A stretch of 64,000 nucleotides of DNA from NCBI RefSeq assembly GCF_052060035.1, contig NZ_JBPOEA010000005.1:1-64000 (forward strand). The letters run 5' to 3'. The stretch's first letter is position 1, and every line of letters starts with the position of its first letter. The translations under genes and the position numbers were made by a program. The stretch comes from Fodinibius sp052060035 (lineage in GTDB: Bacteria; Bacteroidota; Rhodothermia; Balneolales; Balneolaceae). Positions 17,638 through 28,300 of the stretch are shown in pieces. Below the pieces are notes generated by a model, which was not told where the DNA came from, made no database searches, and worked only from the letters and a program-made list of their open reading frames with translations.

Positions 17638-18405
17638 ATGCTCAAAATCTCATCACTTAACGTTAACGGCATTCGCGCAGCACACCGTCATGGTTTTACG
17701 GATTGGGTTGATCAAACGGATCCGGATATTATTTGCCTTCAGGAATTACGTGCAATGGAGCATCAGGTCCCCGGACCGGTACAGAAGCTGGATTATCATG
17801 AAGCCTATCATACCGCAGAAAAGAAAGGATATTCGGGCGTAGGTATTTTATCAAAGCAGGAACCCATCCGCATAGAAAAGGGTATGGGGGTAGATTGGGT
17901 CGATAGTGAGGGACGCATAATAATGGCTGAGTATGATAACCTATATGTGTTTTCGATCTATGCGCCCAGCGGAACTACCGGCGATGAGCGACAAGATCTA
18001 AAAATGGAATTTTTGGATTACTTCCTCCCCTTTGCCCAGAAGTTTCTTTCAAAAAAAAAACCGGTAGTAATCTGTGGGGACTATAACATCTGTCATAAAC
18101 CTCTTGATATCCATAATCCCAAAAGAAATAAAAACACCTCCGGATTTTTACCCGAAGAACGAGAGTGGGTCTCACGTTTGCTGCAAACCGGTTTTGAGGA
18201 TGTGTATCGCAGCCTACATGAAGGAGAAGAAGACTTATACAGCTGGTGGAGCTATCGCGCAGCATCCAAAGAGCGAAACAAAGGCTGGCGTATTGATTAC
18301 CACATGACCTGTCCGCAAATGCTCTCTGCTGCCGAGGAGGCTACCATCGAAATGGAATGGGATTTATCGGATCATGCCCCAGTGACAATTAGTTATAACC
18401 TTTAA
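17638..18405 (+). CDS. Exodeoxyribonuclease III family AP endonuclease
   Basis: A 255-residue member of the endonuclease/exonuclease/phosphatase fold. Asn9 in LNVNGIRAA, Glu36 in CLQELR, GDYNICHKPLDI and the final SDHAPV carry the Mg2+ and catalytic residues of ExoIII. It cuts DNA 5' of abasic sites and removes 3' blocking groups in base-excision repair. It stands 82 bp after tyrS and 72 bp before the MarR gene, probably with its own promoter. Confidence 0.94.
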   Translation: MLKISSLNVNGIRAAHRHGFTDWVDQTDPDIICLQELRAMEHQVPGPVQKLDYHEAYHTAEKKGYSGVGILSKQEPIRIEKGMGVDWVDSEGRIIMAEYDNLYVFSIYAPSGTTGDERQDLKMEFLDYFLPFAQKFLSKKKPVVICGDYNICHKPLDIHNPKRNKNTSGFLPEEREWVSRLLQTGFEDVYRSLHEGEEDLYSWWSYRAASKERNKGWRIDYHMTCPQMLSAAEEATIEMEWDLSDHAPVTISYNL

Positions 18406-18477
18406 TGGCTTTCCCAGCATCATTATTATATATTTTACTCCGCGCTATTTAATATTTAATAATTTAGGTTATAAGTA

Positions 18478-18924
18478 ATGGGCACACATTACCAAGGCAA
18501 TGAAAGAGAGGAAAAAACACTTAACGCATTTATCAAATTGATGCGTGCCACCGAGACCATAAATAACCGACTTAACCGGCAGCTTAGTGATGTAGGATTA
18601 ACAATTAGCCAGTTTGGCGTGCTGGAAGCTCTTCTGCATTTAGGGCCTCTTAATCAAAAAGCGTTGGGAGAAAAGCTTCTGAAAAGTGGCGGTAATATTA
18701 CCCTCGTGATTGATAATCTTGAAAAAAGTGGATGGGTTGAGCGTCATCAGGATCCTGAGGACCGGCGCTCCATGCTTATTCATCTTACCGATGAGGGCGA
18801 AGAATTTATATCTGACTACTTTCCAAAACATCTTGATCGTATTGTTTCGGAGTTTGAGGTATTATCAGATAACGAATTAGAGCAACTCGGCAATATCTGC
18901 AAAAAGTTGGGACTTAAAGAATAG
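18478..18924 (+). CDS. MarR family transcriptional regulator
   Basis: This 148-residue winged-helix protein contains the MarR recognition region GLTISQFGVLEALLHLGPL, KALGEKLLKSGGNITLVIDNLEKSG and the wing DPEDRRSMLIHLTDEG. MarR proteins bind palindromic operators as dimers and are relieved by small phenolic or oxidised ligands. No obvious palindromic operator is visible upstream. The downstream gene is convergent, so its target is not obvious. Confidence 0.93.
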   Translation: MGTHYQGNEREEKTLNAFIKLMRATETINNRLNRQLSDVGLTISQFGVLEALLHLGPLNQKALGEKLLKSGGNITLVIDNLEKSGWVERHQDPEDRRSMLIHLTDEGEEFISDYFPKHLDRIVSEFEVLSDNELEQLGNICKKLGLKE

Positions 18925-18928
18925 CCTC

Positions 18929-20155
18929 TTAATCATATCTGATAGCATCAGCCGGTGATACCTGGGCCGCTCTTTTAGCAGGATACCAGCTGGCCAGTAA
19001 ACACAAGAGCAAACTACCCGCGAGCACGATACTCACATCAACGTAGCTTATACTTACCGGATAGGCATCAATAATGAAGGCTGATGAAAGCTTTATGAGC
19101 CCATATTGCTGCTGCACCCAACTAAGCAGTAACCCGAGCCCACCACCGATAACACAACCAATTAAACCGATATAAAAACCCTGGCGAACAAATATATTTT
19201 TTATATCTGAAGGAGTGAAACCCATAGTCAAAAGAATGCCAATATCACGATTTTTTTGGATGACAATCATCGTCAGTGATCCAATAATATTAAGTACGGC
19301 TACCAGTACGATGATCATCAAGATGATATAGGAACTCCACTTTTCAAGGTACATGACATCGTAAAGGGGCTTTTGCAGGTCATACCAGGTTGAAATTTCG
19401 TAATCTGATCCAAGTGTGGCCTGTAATTTTTCCTTCACAGGTTGAGCCTGAGCAGTATTTTGCAACCGAACATCAATGCCAGAAATAGCATTACGAACCT
19501 CAAATAATCGCTGTGCAGCTTCCTTATCAATAAAAACACCAGGGCCATCGGTAATTTGAATCTGTGAAAAACTTCCCCGTATCTGAAAGCGAAAACTTCG
19601 TGGAAGCGAGAACTGTGTAAGTGACTTACGCATCCCCGCTGCACTTAGCAATACGACTTCATCATTTATTCTGAGGTTCAGCTCATTGAGCAATTGCCCA
19701 TTGATCAACATACCAGGGCGACGTTCACGGACGGGCAAATCAACAACTCCTTCGCTAATATTTTCATCAAGGTTACTCACCTCAAAATAATCATCCTCAT
19801 CAATCCCCCTAACCTGTACTACTTTATCATCACTTTGCTCAAATGCCAGCAGTGCTTTTCCTTCTACATACGAAGCCGTTGCCTGAATTTCGGGAATATC
19901 GGATAGCTTCTGCTCCATATCACCGGTAAAAAGAAAAGAGTTAGAGGTGGTAGATTCTATTCGCAGATCGGGATCGTTCTGCAGGAGCAGTCCCTGAATC
20001 ACATCGAAAAAACCATTAAACACCGAAAGTACGACGATCAGCAGTGCCGTACCAATAGTAACCCCAATAATACTGATAATAGTAAGTGTAGAGATCAGCG
20101 AGATGTGCTTTCGCGAAAATAAATAACGTCTGGCTACAAATCCGGTTGTTTTCAT
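18929..20155 (-). CDS. LolC/LolE-type ABC transporter permease (FtsX family)
   Basis: A 408-residue protein with one N-terminal membrane helix (about 22-45), a large periplasmic MacB-like domain (about 50-260) and three C-terminal helices (about 272-298, 318-345, 368-392), the LolC/E layout. The N-terminus RRYLFSRKHISLISTLTIIS and the C-terminal YPAKRAAQVSPADAIRYD are characteristic. Such permeases extract lipoproteins from the inner membrane with an ATPase (LolD) that is not adjacent here. It is convergent with the MarR gene with only 4 bp between the stops. Confidence 0.9.
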   Translation of the reverse strand: MKTTGFVARRYLFSRKHISLISTLTIISIIGVTIGTALLIVVLSVFNGFFDVIQGLLLQNDPDLRIESTTSNSFLFTGDMEQKLSDIPEIQATASYVEGKALLAFEQSDDKVVQVRGIDEDDYFEVSNLDENISEGVVDLPVRERRPGMLINGQLLNELNLRINDEVVLLSAAGMRKSLTQFSLPRSFRFQIRGSFSQIQITDGPGVFIDKEAAQRLFEVRNAISGIDVRLQNTAQAQPVKEKLQATLGSDYEISTWYDLQKPLYDVMYLEKWSSYIILMIIVLVAVLNIIGSLTMIVIQKNRDIGILLTMGFTPSDIKNIFVRQGFYIGLIGCVIGGGLGLLLSWVQQQYGLIKLSSAFIIDAYPVSISYVDVSIVLAGSLLLCLLASWYPAKRAAQVSPADAIRYD

Positions 20156-20727
20156 AAGCTCTGAAAATAATCATAAAAAAGAAGGATTACAGCCACTGAT
20201 ATATATATAATTCTTTGTTAAAATAGCTCAAAATTTAACATTGATAGATCTTAAACATAAAACAACAAGTAACTTTCAATGACTACCTGAATTTACCGGC
20301 TAAGTTCCTATTAATACAAACGTCGTTCGCCCATAATCTGCACATCTTCGCTCACGTCCTTAACTATCAACGGAAATAACATAAAGCACTTTGAGCTTAA
20401 CTTTCTATTTCTACATCGTTTAGAGCTTTGATTAGTTCCACTCTAACAGCAACGGTATCATATGCTTACATAAATTCAATTAGGAGGGCATGTAATTTAA
20501 TCCGTTTACTATTTCATTTATTAATTAATTTTAATATTAGATTGAAATTATACGATCGATACACTACTGTGTAAAAAACAGTTAGGCATTTTAAAAATTA
20601 CAAAAGATAGGTGGGACTTAAGCCTAACTATTTCAGGGACTATATAGCAGTTATTCCAACACATACTTAAGAGTAAACGGCTAAATATAATTGCCCATCT
20701 AAGTTAATAATTAAACAGGGATACAAT
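20156..20727. other. 572-bp A/T-rich intergenic region upstream of susC
   Basis: Divergent control region between the permease and the SusC gene. It holds no convincing gene. Visible items are an AGGAGGG at 20482-20488 followed by an immediate ATG-TAA, an inverted repeat GTTAGGC (20581-20587)/GCCTAAC (20622-20628), and a leader AAACAGGGATA (20713-20723) just before the susC ATG. Promoters for both flanking genes are expected here, but I cannot place them. Confidence 0.5.
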
Positions 20728-23700
20728 ATGACTCACAACAATACCACAGGTATAGTTGATTCTATACCTATATCAACGGCAATTACCACACAAACATTAC
20801 GATCTTTCTGTGCAACACTCCTCATACTATTTATTTCAACTTCTATTTCGCTTGCCCAAACAACGGTCAGCGGTACTGTTACCTCTGCCGGGGACGGTAG
20901 TACACTACCCGGTGTTAATGTACTGGAGCAAGGAACCACAAACGGAGTAAGTACTGATAATGAAGGATATTTTGAAATAGAAGTATCCGGTCCGGATGCC
21001 ATATTAGTTTTTAGCTATATCGGCTACGTATCACAGGAAGTAAAAGTAGGTCAACAGACCACGTTAAATGTAAAACTCCAAGAAGATGTTGAAATGCTTG
21101 AAGATGTAATAGTAGTAGGATACGGTGAACAAGACCGTAAAACACTAACAAGTTCTGTTTCTTCAGTAACATCCGAAGATATTGAAAACACTCCTGTGGC
21201 AGGCAGTGATCAGCTAATGCAAGGTCGAGCCGCAGGCGTTCAGGTTAGCAGTAATTCAGGAACCCCAGGGGGCGGAATTTTTGTAAAAATTAGGGGTACC
21301 ACCTCTATTTCCGGAGGCAGTGATCCACTTTATATTGTGGATGGTGTTCCGATCGAGACTGGAAACTTTGGTCTGGATTTGGGAGGAGAAACAACCAGTG
21401 CATTGGCTGACATTGACCCGTCAGATATTGAATCTATTGAGATATTAAAAGATGCTTCGGCTACTGCTATTTATGGCGCTCGGGCAGCCAACGGGGTAGT
21501 GCTTATCACCACCAAACGTGGAAAAAATGCCACCCCCTCAATAAAGTTTAGCAGTTACTATGGATTCGAAGAGCCCGTTAATATGCCGGATTTAGTTACA
21601 GGTTCTGAGTTCGAGATGCTCATGAATGAGGCTGCACGCAATAATGGAGAATCCGAACCTTATGCAAATCCGCAAAATGCGATTAACACAGACTGGGCTG
21701 ATCCAGTTTTTCGTACTGGTACAATTCGAAATTATGATTTAACGCTAAGCGGTGGCAATGAAACTGTTAAATATTCAGTCTCCGGATCTAATTTTAAGCA
21801 GGACGGAGTGGTAAAACCGGCAACATACGAGCGAAGCAGCGCACGTGTAAATTTGGATTTAAATGCTACCGAAAACCTTACTTTCGGAACCAGCCTAACC
21901 TATTCATTTTCAAATAGGAATCGGGCTCGAAATAACGATAATATTACAGGTGTTCTGGGCGGTGTTTATTTTTTACCATCGAACTTACCGTACTATCAGG
22001 AGGATGGTTCATATACAAAGTTCAGTATTTTTGAGAATCCCATTGCAGCCGCTGAAGAAGTCGATTTTAATATGGACGTAAACCGTTTTGTAGGAAACGC
22101 TTTCGGTGAATACGAATTCTTCCCAGGACTCACATTTCGATCCAGCTGGAGCTACGACTACAACGAGGTGAAAGAAGATCGGTATGACAACAGCTTAACA
22201 AATAACGGTGCAGCCGTTAATGGGGATGCCCTTTCAAGTGTTGCCTTAACCAGCAATTGGACCGGAGAAAACACGTTAAGCTATTTATATAACACCGGCG
22301 ATCACAACTTTTCAACATTGATTGGTACCAGCTATCAAGAATCAACCTTTGAGCGAACAACGGCTGCGGGCCAGCAATTTCCAAGTGATGATTTTCAACG
22401 CATCGAAGATGCCGCCGTACAGACCGCTTCCTCAACAGGAACAAGCTGGGGTATTACATCCTTCTTCGGTCGGCTAAAGTATGATTACAATGGAAAGTAT
22501 TTGGCAACAGTTACCTTGCGACGAGACGGTTCTTCACGATTTGGAGAGAATAACCAGTGGGGTACCTTTCCGTCCTTCGCATTAGGTTGGGTTCCTTCAG
22601 AAGAAAACTTCTTTAATGTAGACTGGATCAGTAACCTAAAATTACGAGGAAGTTATGGCATTACCGGAAACCAAAGTGGTATCAATAATTTTCAGGCTCG
22701 AGGGCTCTGGGGTGGAGAAAGTTATACCAGTAGTCCGGGAACCAGCCCCGAACAACTTTCCAATCCCAATTTAAAATGGGAAACAACCAGTCAGCTCGAT
22801 ATCGGATTTGATATTGGTCTTTGGGACGGTCGCGTAACAATTGTGTATGATTACTATGACAAACAGACCGAAGACCTTCTGTTAGCAGTACCAGTTCCCA
22901 TGTCTTCCGGATTCGAAGAGCTCGTACAAAACTTTGGTTCTCTCCAAAATAAAGGTATGGAGCTGGGTATTAATGCCAATGCTATCCAAAAAAGTGACTT
23001 TAATTGGAATGTACAATTCAACATTGCCGGAAATCGGAACAAAATAACACGACTGGCTTCTCCTTTTAATGTCTATAACCGTGATATCTATCGCTACCAA
23101 GAAGGCTATCCCATGTACTCGTTCTACTTTCACAACCAACTTGAGGTAGATCCCGACACCGGCGAACCTATATTTGAGGATGTCGATGGTGATGGAAGCT
23201 TTAACCCTAATACAGATCGTAAAATTGTCGGCGATGCAAATCCCGATTTCTTTGGAGGAATTACCAATAAATTTAATTATAAATGGTTCGACGTTTCGAT
23301 CTTTTTCCAATACAGTTATGGAAACGATCAGTTAAATTGGAACAGGTTTTTCCAAGAGCATGGCGGTACTCGTAATACCGGTTATTTATCTTCGCAGCTG
23401 GACCGTTGGCAGGAACCCGGCGATCAAACCATGGTGCCAAAAATGACCAGCTCTAATTATGCCGGTAATCTTCGTCCCTCACGATTTGTAGAGGATGGTT
23501 CTTATATCCGACTTAAAAATGCCACGTTGGGATATACCATCCCCGATTCCTTTTTATCAAAGCTTGGCTTCAATATTTCACGAGCGCGTTTTTATGTAAC
23601 GGGACAAAACTTGCTCACTTTCACCAATTACAGCGGTCTTGACCCCGAAGTTACAGCGACAGCCACCACCCAGCTTACACGTGGAATCGAATTTTATACC

Positions 23701-23748
23701 ATGCCACAGTCCAGAACCATCATGGGCGGTTTTGATATCTCATTTTAA
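20728..23748 (+). CDS. SusC/RagA family TonB-dependent outer-membrane receptor
   Basis: This 1006-residue receptor starts with an unusually long N-region (about 24 residues) before a hydrophobic signal core ending near SLAQ, then a carboxypeptidase-D-like regulatory domain (VSGTVTSAGDGSTLPGVNV), the SusC linker VVGYGEQDRKTLTSSVSSV, a plug with YIVDGVPI and ATAIYGARAANGVVLI, and a 22-strand-type barrel ending GGFDISF. With its SusD partner it imports large ligands in TonB-dependent fashion. The ligand (glycan or peptide) is not evident, as no polysaccharide-degrading cluster surrounds it. SusD follows after 20 bp. Confidence 0.96.
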   Translation: MTHNNTTGIVDSIPISTAITTQTLRSFCATLLILFISTSISLAQTTVSGTVTSAGDGSTLPGVNVLEQGTTNGVSTDNEGYFEIEVSGPDAILVFSYIGYVSQEVKVGQQTTLNVKLQEDVEMLEDVIVVGYGEQDRKTLTSSVSSVTSEDIENTPVAGSDQLMQGRAAGVQVSSNSGTPGGGIFVKIRGTTSISGGSDPLYIVDGVPIETGNFGLDLGGETTSALADIDPSDIESIEILKDASATAIYGARAANGVVLITTKRGKNATPSIKFSSYYGFEEPVNMPDLVTGSEFEMLMNEAARNNGESEPYANPQNAINTDWADPVFRTGTIRNYDLTLSGGNETVKYSVSGSNFKQDGVVKPATYERSSARVNLDLNATENLTFGTSLTYSFSNRNRARNNDNITGVLGGVYFLPSNLPYYQEDGSYTKFSIFENPIAAAEEVDFNMDVNRFVGNAFGEYEFFPGLTFRSSWSYDYNEVKEDRYDNSLTNNGAAVNGDALSSVALTSNWTGENTLSYLYNTGDHNFSTLIGTSYQESTFERTTAAGQQFPSDDFQRIEDAAVQTASSTGTSWGITSFFGRLKYDYNGKYLATVTLRRDGSSRFGENNQWGTFPSFALGWVPSEENFFNVDWISNLKLRGSYGITGNQSGINNFQARGLWGGESYTSSPGTSPEQLSNPNLKWETTSQLDIGFDIGLWDGRVTIVYDYYDKQTEDLLLAVPVPMSSGFEELVQNFGSLQNKGMELGINANAIQKSDFNWNVQFNIAGNRNKITRLASPFNVYNRDIYRYQEGYPMYSFYFHNQLEVDPDTGEPIFEDVDGDGSFNPNTDRKIVGDANPDFFGGITNKFNYKWFDVSIFFQYSYGNDQLNWNRFFQEHGGTRNTGYLSSQLDRWQEPGDQTMVPKMTSSNYAGNLRPSRFVEDGSYIRLKNATLGYTIPDSFLSKLGFNISRARFYVTGQNLLTFTNYSGLDPEVTATATTQLTRGIEFYTMPQSRTIMGGFDISF

Positions 23749-23768
23749 CTGATAAAGGTCTTTTTCTT

Positions 23769-25166
23769 ATGAAATATTTAAACATAATTTTTCTTATAGC
23801 ATTTATAACAGCCTCGGGCTGTGATGTATTAAACCAGGAACCTCAGACGGCAATATCAGAAGAAAATGCCATCCGGGACCTAAAAAGTGCCAATGCTGCT
23901 TTGAATGGTTTATACAGCCAGCTACAATCAAGCGATTACTATGGCAGCAATATTCAAATAATTAGTGATGTTACCTCCGACGTTTCGGAAAGCGTAGGAA
24001 CGTGGGATTTCTACCGTGAGATGGATACTTATGTAACATCTCCTGGGAATCTTGAAAACCGAAACCTCTGGTCTCAAGCCTACTCTACAATTAATCATGC
24101 AAATAATATCATTGCTGAAGTAGAAAACCTTGATAACATAACTCAAGAAAATAAAGATCAAATACTCGGAGAAGCTTATTTTATACGTTCGTTGGCCTTC
24201 TTTGATTTAACACGGACTTTTGGTGGTGCTCCGGGAGAAGCCGGAACCATGGGTATTCCGCTTCCAACAGAACCTTCTCGTCAAATTGATGAAAATAGTT
24301 TTCCAGAACGAGCATCCATTGAGGCTTCTTACAATCAGGTGCAATCTGATCTACAAGCTGCCGAAAACCGACTCACCGGGTATTCTTCACCAAATCGAGT
24401 ATCTGAAGCAGCCGTTCAGGCATTATTCTCTCGATTATATCTTTATACTCAAGAATTTGGTCTTGCTGAACAATATGCTACCGATGTAATAGTAAACCAA
24501 AATTTTGAATTGGTAGAAAACTTCGCTGATATTTTTATCACAGAAAATACAGCTGAAGCTATTTTTGAACTTTCTTTCAACACAACTGATCCCAATGATA
24601 TTCGCTTCTGGTATTACCCTTCAAGTGGAGGCGGCCGTGGTGATATCGCTCTACACAAAGACTATGCTGAAATGGTGATGTCCAGATCCAATGATGAGCG
24701 TGGTGATCTTATCGCTTTTGATACTAATGTGGGGGTTTATTATCCCACCAAATATCAAAAGTCAGGTAGTGATGATAACATTCAGATACTGCGGTTAGCG
24801 GAAATGTACCTCAACCGTGCCGAAGCTAGAGCTCGAAAACAAACGCCCGATATAACTGGAGCATTAACAGATCTCAATGAGATACGTAACCGTGCCGGTT
24901 TGCAAGATACAGCCGGTACCGGAGTTGACGAGCAGCAAGAAGTTCTTCAAGCCATTGAAAAAGAACGAGGAATCGAATTTATTGAAGAAGGTCACCGCTG
25001 GTACGACTTAGTGCGAACCGGTCGGGCAATAGATGTACTAACCAACATCGACCGAACTAATGGCGAACCCGTATCACTTACTAATTCAGGCCGTATGGTC
25101 TTTCCAATTCCTTCGCGCGACATCGATGCCAATGAAAATTTGGAGCAAAACGAAGCCTATCAGTAA
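23769..25166 (+). CDS. SusD/RagB family surface nutrient-binding lipoprotein
   Basis: A 465-residue lipoprotein with a signal peptide ending at Cys18 (ITASGCD). It has the SusD N-terminal SusD-like region with TPR-type helices (NAALNGLYSQL, GEAYFIRSLAFFDLTRTFG) and the C-terminal RagB/SusD signature (LRLAEMYLNRAEARAR, EKERGIEFIEEGHRWYDLVRTG). It caps the preceding SusC on the outer membrane and binds the substrate. A hairpin lies just downstream, then a secreted propeller protein on the same strand, so the three may be a unit. Confidence 0.95.
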   Translation: MKYLNIIFLIAFITASGCDVLNQEPQTAISEENAIRDLKSANAALNGLYSQLQSSDYYGSNIQIISDVTSDVSESVGTWDFYREMDTYVTSPGNLENRNLWSQAYSTINHANNIIAEVENLDNITQENKDQILGEAYFIRSLAFFDLTRTFGGAPGEAGTMGIPLPTEPSRQIDENSFPERASIEASYNQVQSDLQAAENRLTGYSSPNRVSEAAVQALFSRLYLYTQEFGLAEQYATDVIVNQNFELVENFADIFITENTAEAIFELSFNTTDPNDIRFWYYPSSGGGRGDIALHKDYAEMVMSRSNDERGDLIAFDTNVGVYYPTKYQKSGSDDNIQILRLAEMYLNRAEARARKQTPDITGALTDLNEIRNRAGLQDTAGTGVDEQQEVLQAIEKERGIEFIEEGHRWYDLVRTGRAIDVLTNIDRTNGEPVSLTNSGRMVFPIPSRDIDANENLEQNEAYQ

Positions 25167-25180
25167 ATAACAATACTCTT

Positions 25181-25205
25181 CCCCGGCAAACCTATCTTGT
25201 CGGGG
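25181..25205 (+). terminator. Hairpin after susD (weak terminator)
   Basis: CCCCGGCAA (25181-25189) pairs with TTGTCGGGG (25197-25205), nine pairs including one G-U. Only a short ACTTT follows, so termination would be partial; some transcripts may continue into the propeller gene. Confidence 0.5.
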
Positions 25206-25322
25206 ACTTTAGCCTACTACTAATTAATACTTCACATTTTTTTACCTAATCCCACACACAATTTTTTATACATTGCTTATTCAACGATGGGATTAGTTAA
25301 TTTCAACACAAAACAGGGATAT

Positions 25323-28300
25323 ATGTTACGACACAATCAAAATTACAACTGGAGCATAGTAACCGTTCTTGCTCTGCTTTTCATGGGGATTTCATTCTCT
25401 GCCAAGGCGCAACGATTTGGCGAATCAAATCAAGCCGAGGACGTTAATGAAGTATCTTTTGAAGAGCCCTATCTACAAAATTTAGAATATCGAAATATAG
25501 GCCCCTTTCGCGGCGGACGTTCAGTAGCGGTTACCGGTCATCCCGACCAGCCGGATACCTATTATACTGGCTTTACAGGAGGGGGCATCTACAAAACAAC
25601 GGACGGGGGTAATAACTGGGTTAATGTTTCCGACGGTGATTTAAAAACGGGATCCGTTGGTGCACTAACAGCAGCCCCATCCAACAGTAATGTCATTTAC
25701 GCAGGTATGGGTGAAACCTGCATCCGTGGCAACATGTCGGCCGGTGATGGTATGTACAAGACCACCGATGGTGGAAAAAATTGGGAGCATATCGGCCTGC
25801 CGGAATCTCATTTTATTGGAGAAATTGCCGTACATCCCAAAAATGAAGATATCGTCTGGGTTGCCGTTATGGGACACGCATTTGGTACTGAGGGTAATGA
25901 AGAACGTGGCGTCTATAAAACCACGGATGGCGGAAAAACCTGGGAAAAAGTGTTATATCATAATCAAAATACCGGGGCGGTAGATATCGAAGTTGACCCC
26001 ACTAATCCCAATATTTTATATGCTTCGCTGTGGGAAGCATATCGCAATCCATGGAAAATGTCGAGTGGCGGCGAAGGCAGCGGCCTGTATAAAAGCAGAG
26101 ATGGTGGCGAAACATGGACCAACATTTCGGAGCGCCCGGGTATGCCTAAAGGACTAATGGGTAAAATCGGTGTAGCTATTTCTCCCGTTAATCCCGATCG
26201 AATCTGGACAATTATAGAAAGTGATAATGGCGGCGTTTTCCGTTCTGATGACAGCGGAGAAACCTGGAATCGTGTAAATAGTGATCGTAACCTGCGTCAA
26301 CGCGCTTGGTACTATACCCATATTGTAGCCGATACGAAGGACGAAGATGAGGTGTATGTACTTAACGTGGGATTTTACAAATCTACCGATGGGGGAGAAT
26401 CTTTTGACCGAGTTGGCACCCCGCACGGCGATCACCACGATCTCTGGATAGATCCCAATGATGGAAATCGCATGGTTGTGGCTGATGACGGTGGCGGACA
26501 AGTTTCTTATAACGACGGAAAAAGCTGGTCATCATATCATAAATATGCTACCGGACAATTTTACCAAGTTATAACTGATGATGAGTTTCCATATCGTATA
26601 TACGGAGCCCAGCAAGACAACAGTACGGTGGGTATTAAAAGTCGTACTGCTGACTATGGCATTGAAACCCGCGACTGGCATCCCGTAGCCGGTGGAGAAA
26701 GTGGCTATATTGCTCCAGATCCCGAAAATCCCAATGTTACTTACGGCGGTAGTTACGGCGGATACTTTAATAAGTTCAACGATTTTACTGACCAAAGTGA
26801 TCGTATTGATGTATGGCCGGACAACCCCATGGGTGCCGGTGCCAAGGATCTAAAATATCGATTCCAATGGACCTTCCCCATCTATATTTCGCCCCATGAC
26901 CCTGATCTCCTTTATGCGACGTCCCAGTTTGTACATCGCTCTGATGATGAGGGCATGAGCTGGGATACCATCAGCGAAGATTTGACGCGCAACGATAAAT
27001 CCAAGCAGGGCGAATCGGGCGGTCCCATCACTAAGGATGATACCAGCGTTGAATATTATAATACCATCTTTACCTTTGCAGAGTCACCGGTTGAACCCGG
27101 CGTTCTGTGGACTGGCGCTGATGACGGACTTATTCACGTTAGTCGCGATAATGGAGACAGCTGGACGGAGGTAACACCCAAAGGCATGCCCGAAGCTATG
27201 GCCAGCATCATCGACCCCTCTCCCCACGATGCCGGTACTGCGTACCTGGCTGCAACTCGTTATAAGTTTGACGACTTTCAACCAATGCTTTATAAAACGG
27301 ATAATTATGGGCAAAGCTGGACGAAAATAACGACCGGCATCCCCAGCAAAGATTTTACTCGCGTCATTCGCGAAGACCCCAATCAAGAAGGACTCCTTTA
27401 CGCAGGAACCGAAACCGGCCTTTACGTATCCTTTAATGATGGAGAACTCTGGCAACCGTTTCAGCTTAATCTCCCTGCCGTACCAATTACAGATCTAACC
27501 GTTCATAAACGCGATAAAGATCTGGTGGTAGCTACACAAGGTCGCTCGTTCTGGGTCCTTGATGATTTATCTGTGCTCCATCAACTTGGAGAGCAAGTTA
27601 CGCAATCCGACTACTACCTCTATCAGCCGGAAACAACCTACCTGTTTGGTAACCACACCGAACCCGAGCCCGGCCAAACACTGGGTGAAAATCCAAAGGA
27701 TGGCGTGGTTGTTCACTATAATCTAAATAGTAAAATTTCTGAACAGGAGATACAGCTGCAGTTTGCTGAATCAAATGGTGATGTTATTCGCACCTTCTCT
27801 AACAAAGAAGATCTGGATGGAAATGAAGTAAAAGAATCGGAGGAGTTTCATGAAAAAGAACATGACGTGCCCTCTGATGTATTAACGACTAAACAGGGCC
27901 AAAATACCTTTGTGTGGAATATGCGTTACCCAGGAGCTACAGACCTCGATGGTCGACAAATACTTTGGGCCGGTTCTACGCGAGGTCCTTCGGCTATACC
28001 CGGTACATACGAAGTACGCTTAATTGTTGATGATCAAACGATTATGAGTCAAAACTTTGAAATCACCAAAGACCCACGCATTGACGTGACACAAGATGAT
28101 TTCGAGGCACAGTTTGAATTGCACCAGACGATCATCAGCAAACTGGACACAACCCACAAAGCTATCAACCGCATTCGAGAAATTCGCGAGGAATTAAATA
28201 ACATAAAATCTGACAATGCAGCCAATCAGGAACTGCAAGACCGTGTTGATGCCATGTTAACAACACTTGCAGATGTGGAAGGAGAACTGATGCAGACGAA

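Noticed and set aside
20482..20496. AGGAGGG followed closely by ATG in the susC leader
   Set aside because: The ATG is followed directly by TAA, so it encodes only Met; no longer frame uses this site.
25600..27500. Repeated DNA in the Asp-box gene considered as a repeat or CRISPR array
   Set aside because: The repetition is protein-level Asp-box motifs of varied codons at irregular spacing, not identical DNA repeats with spacers.
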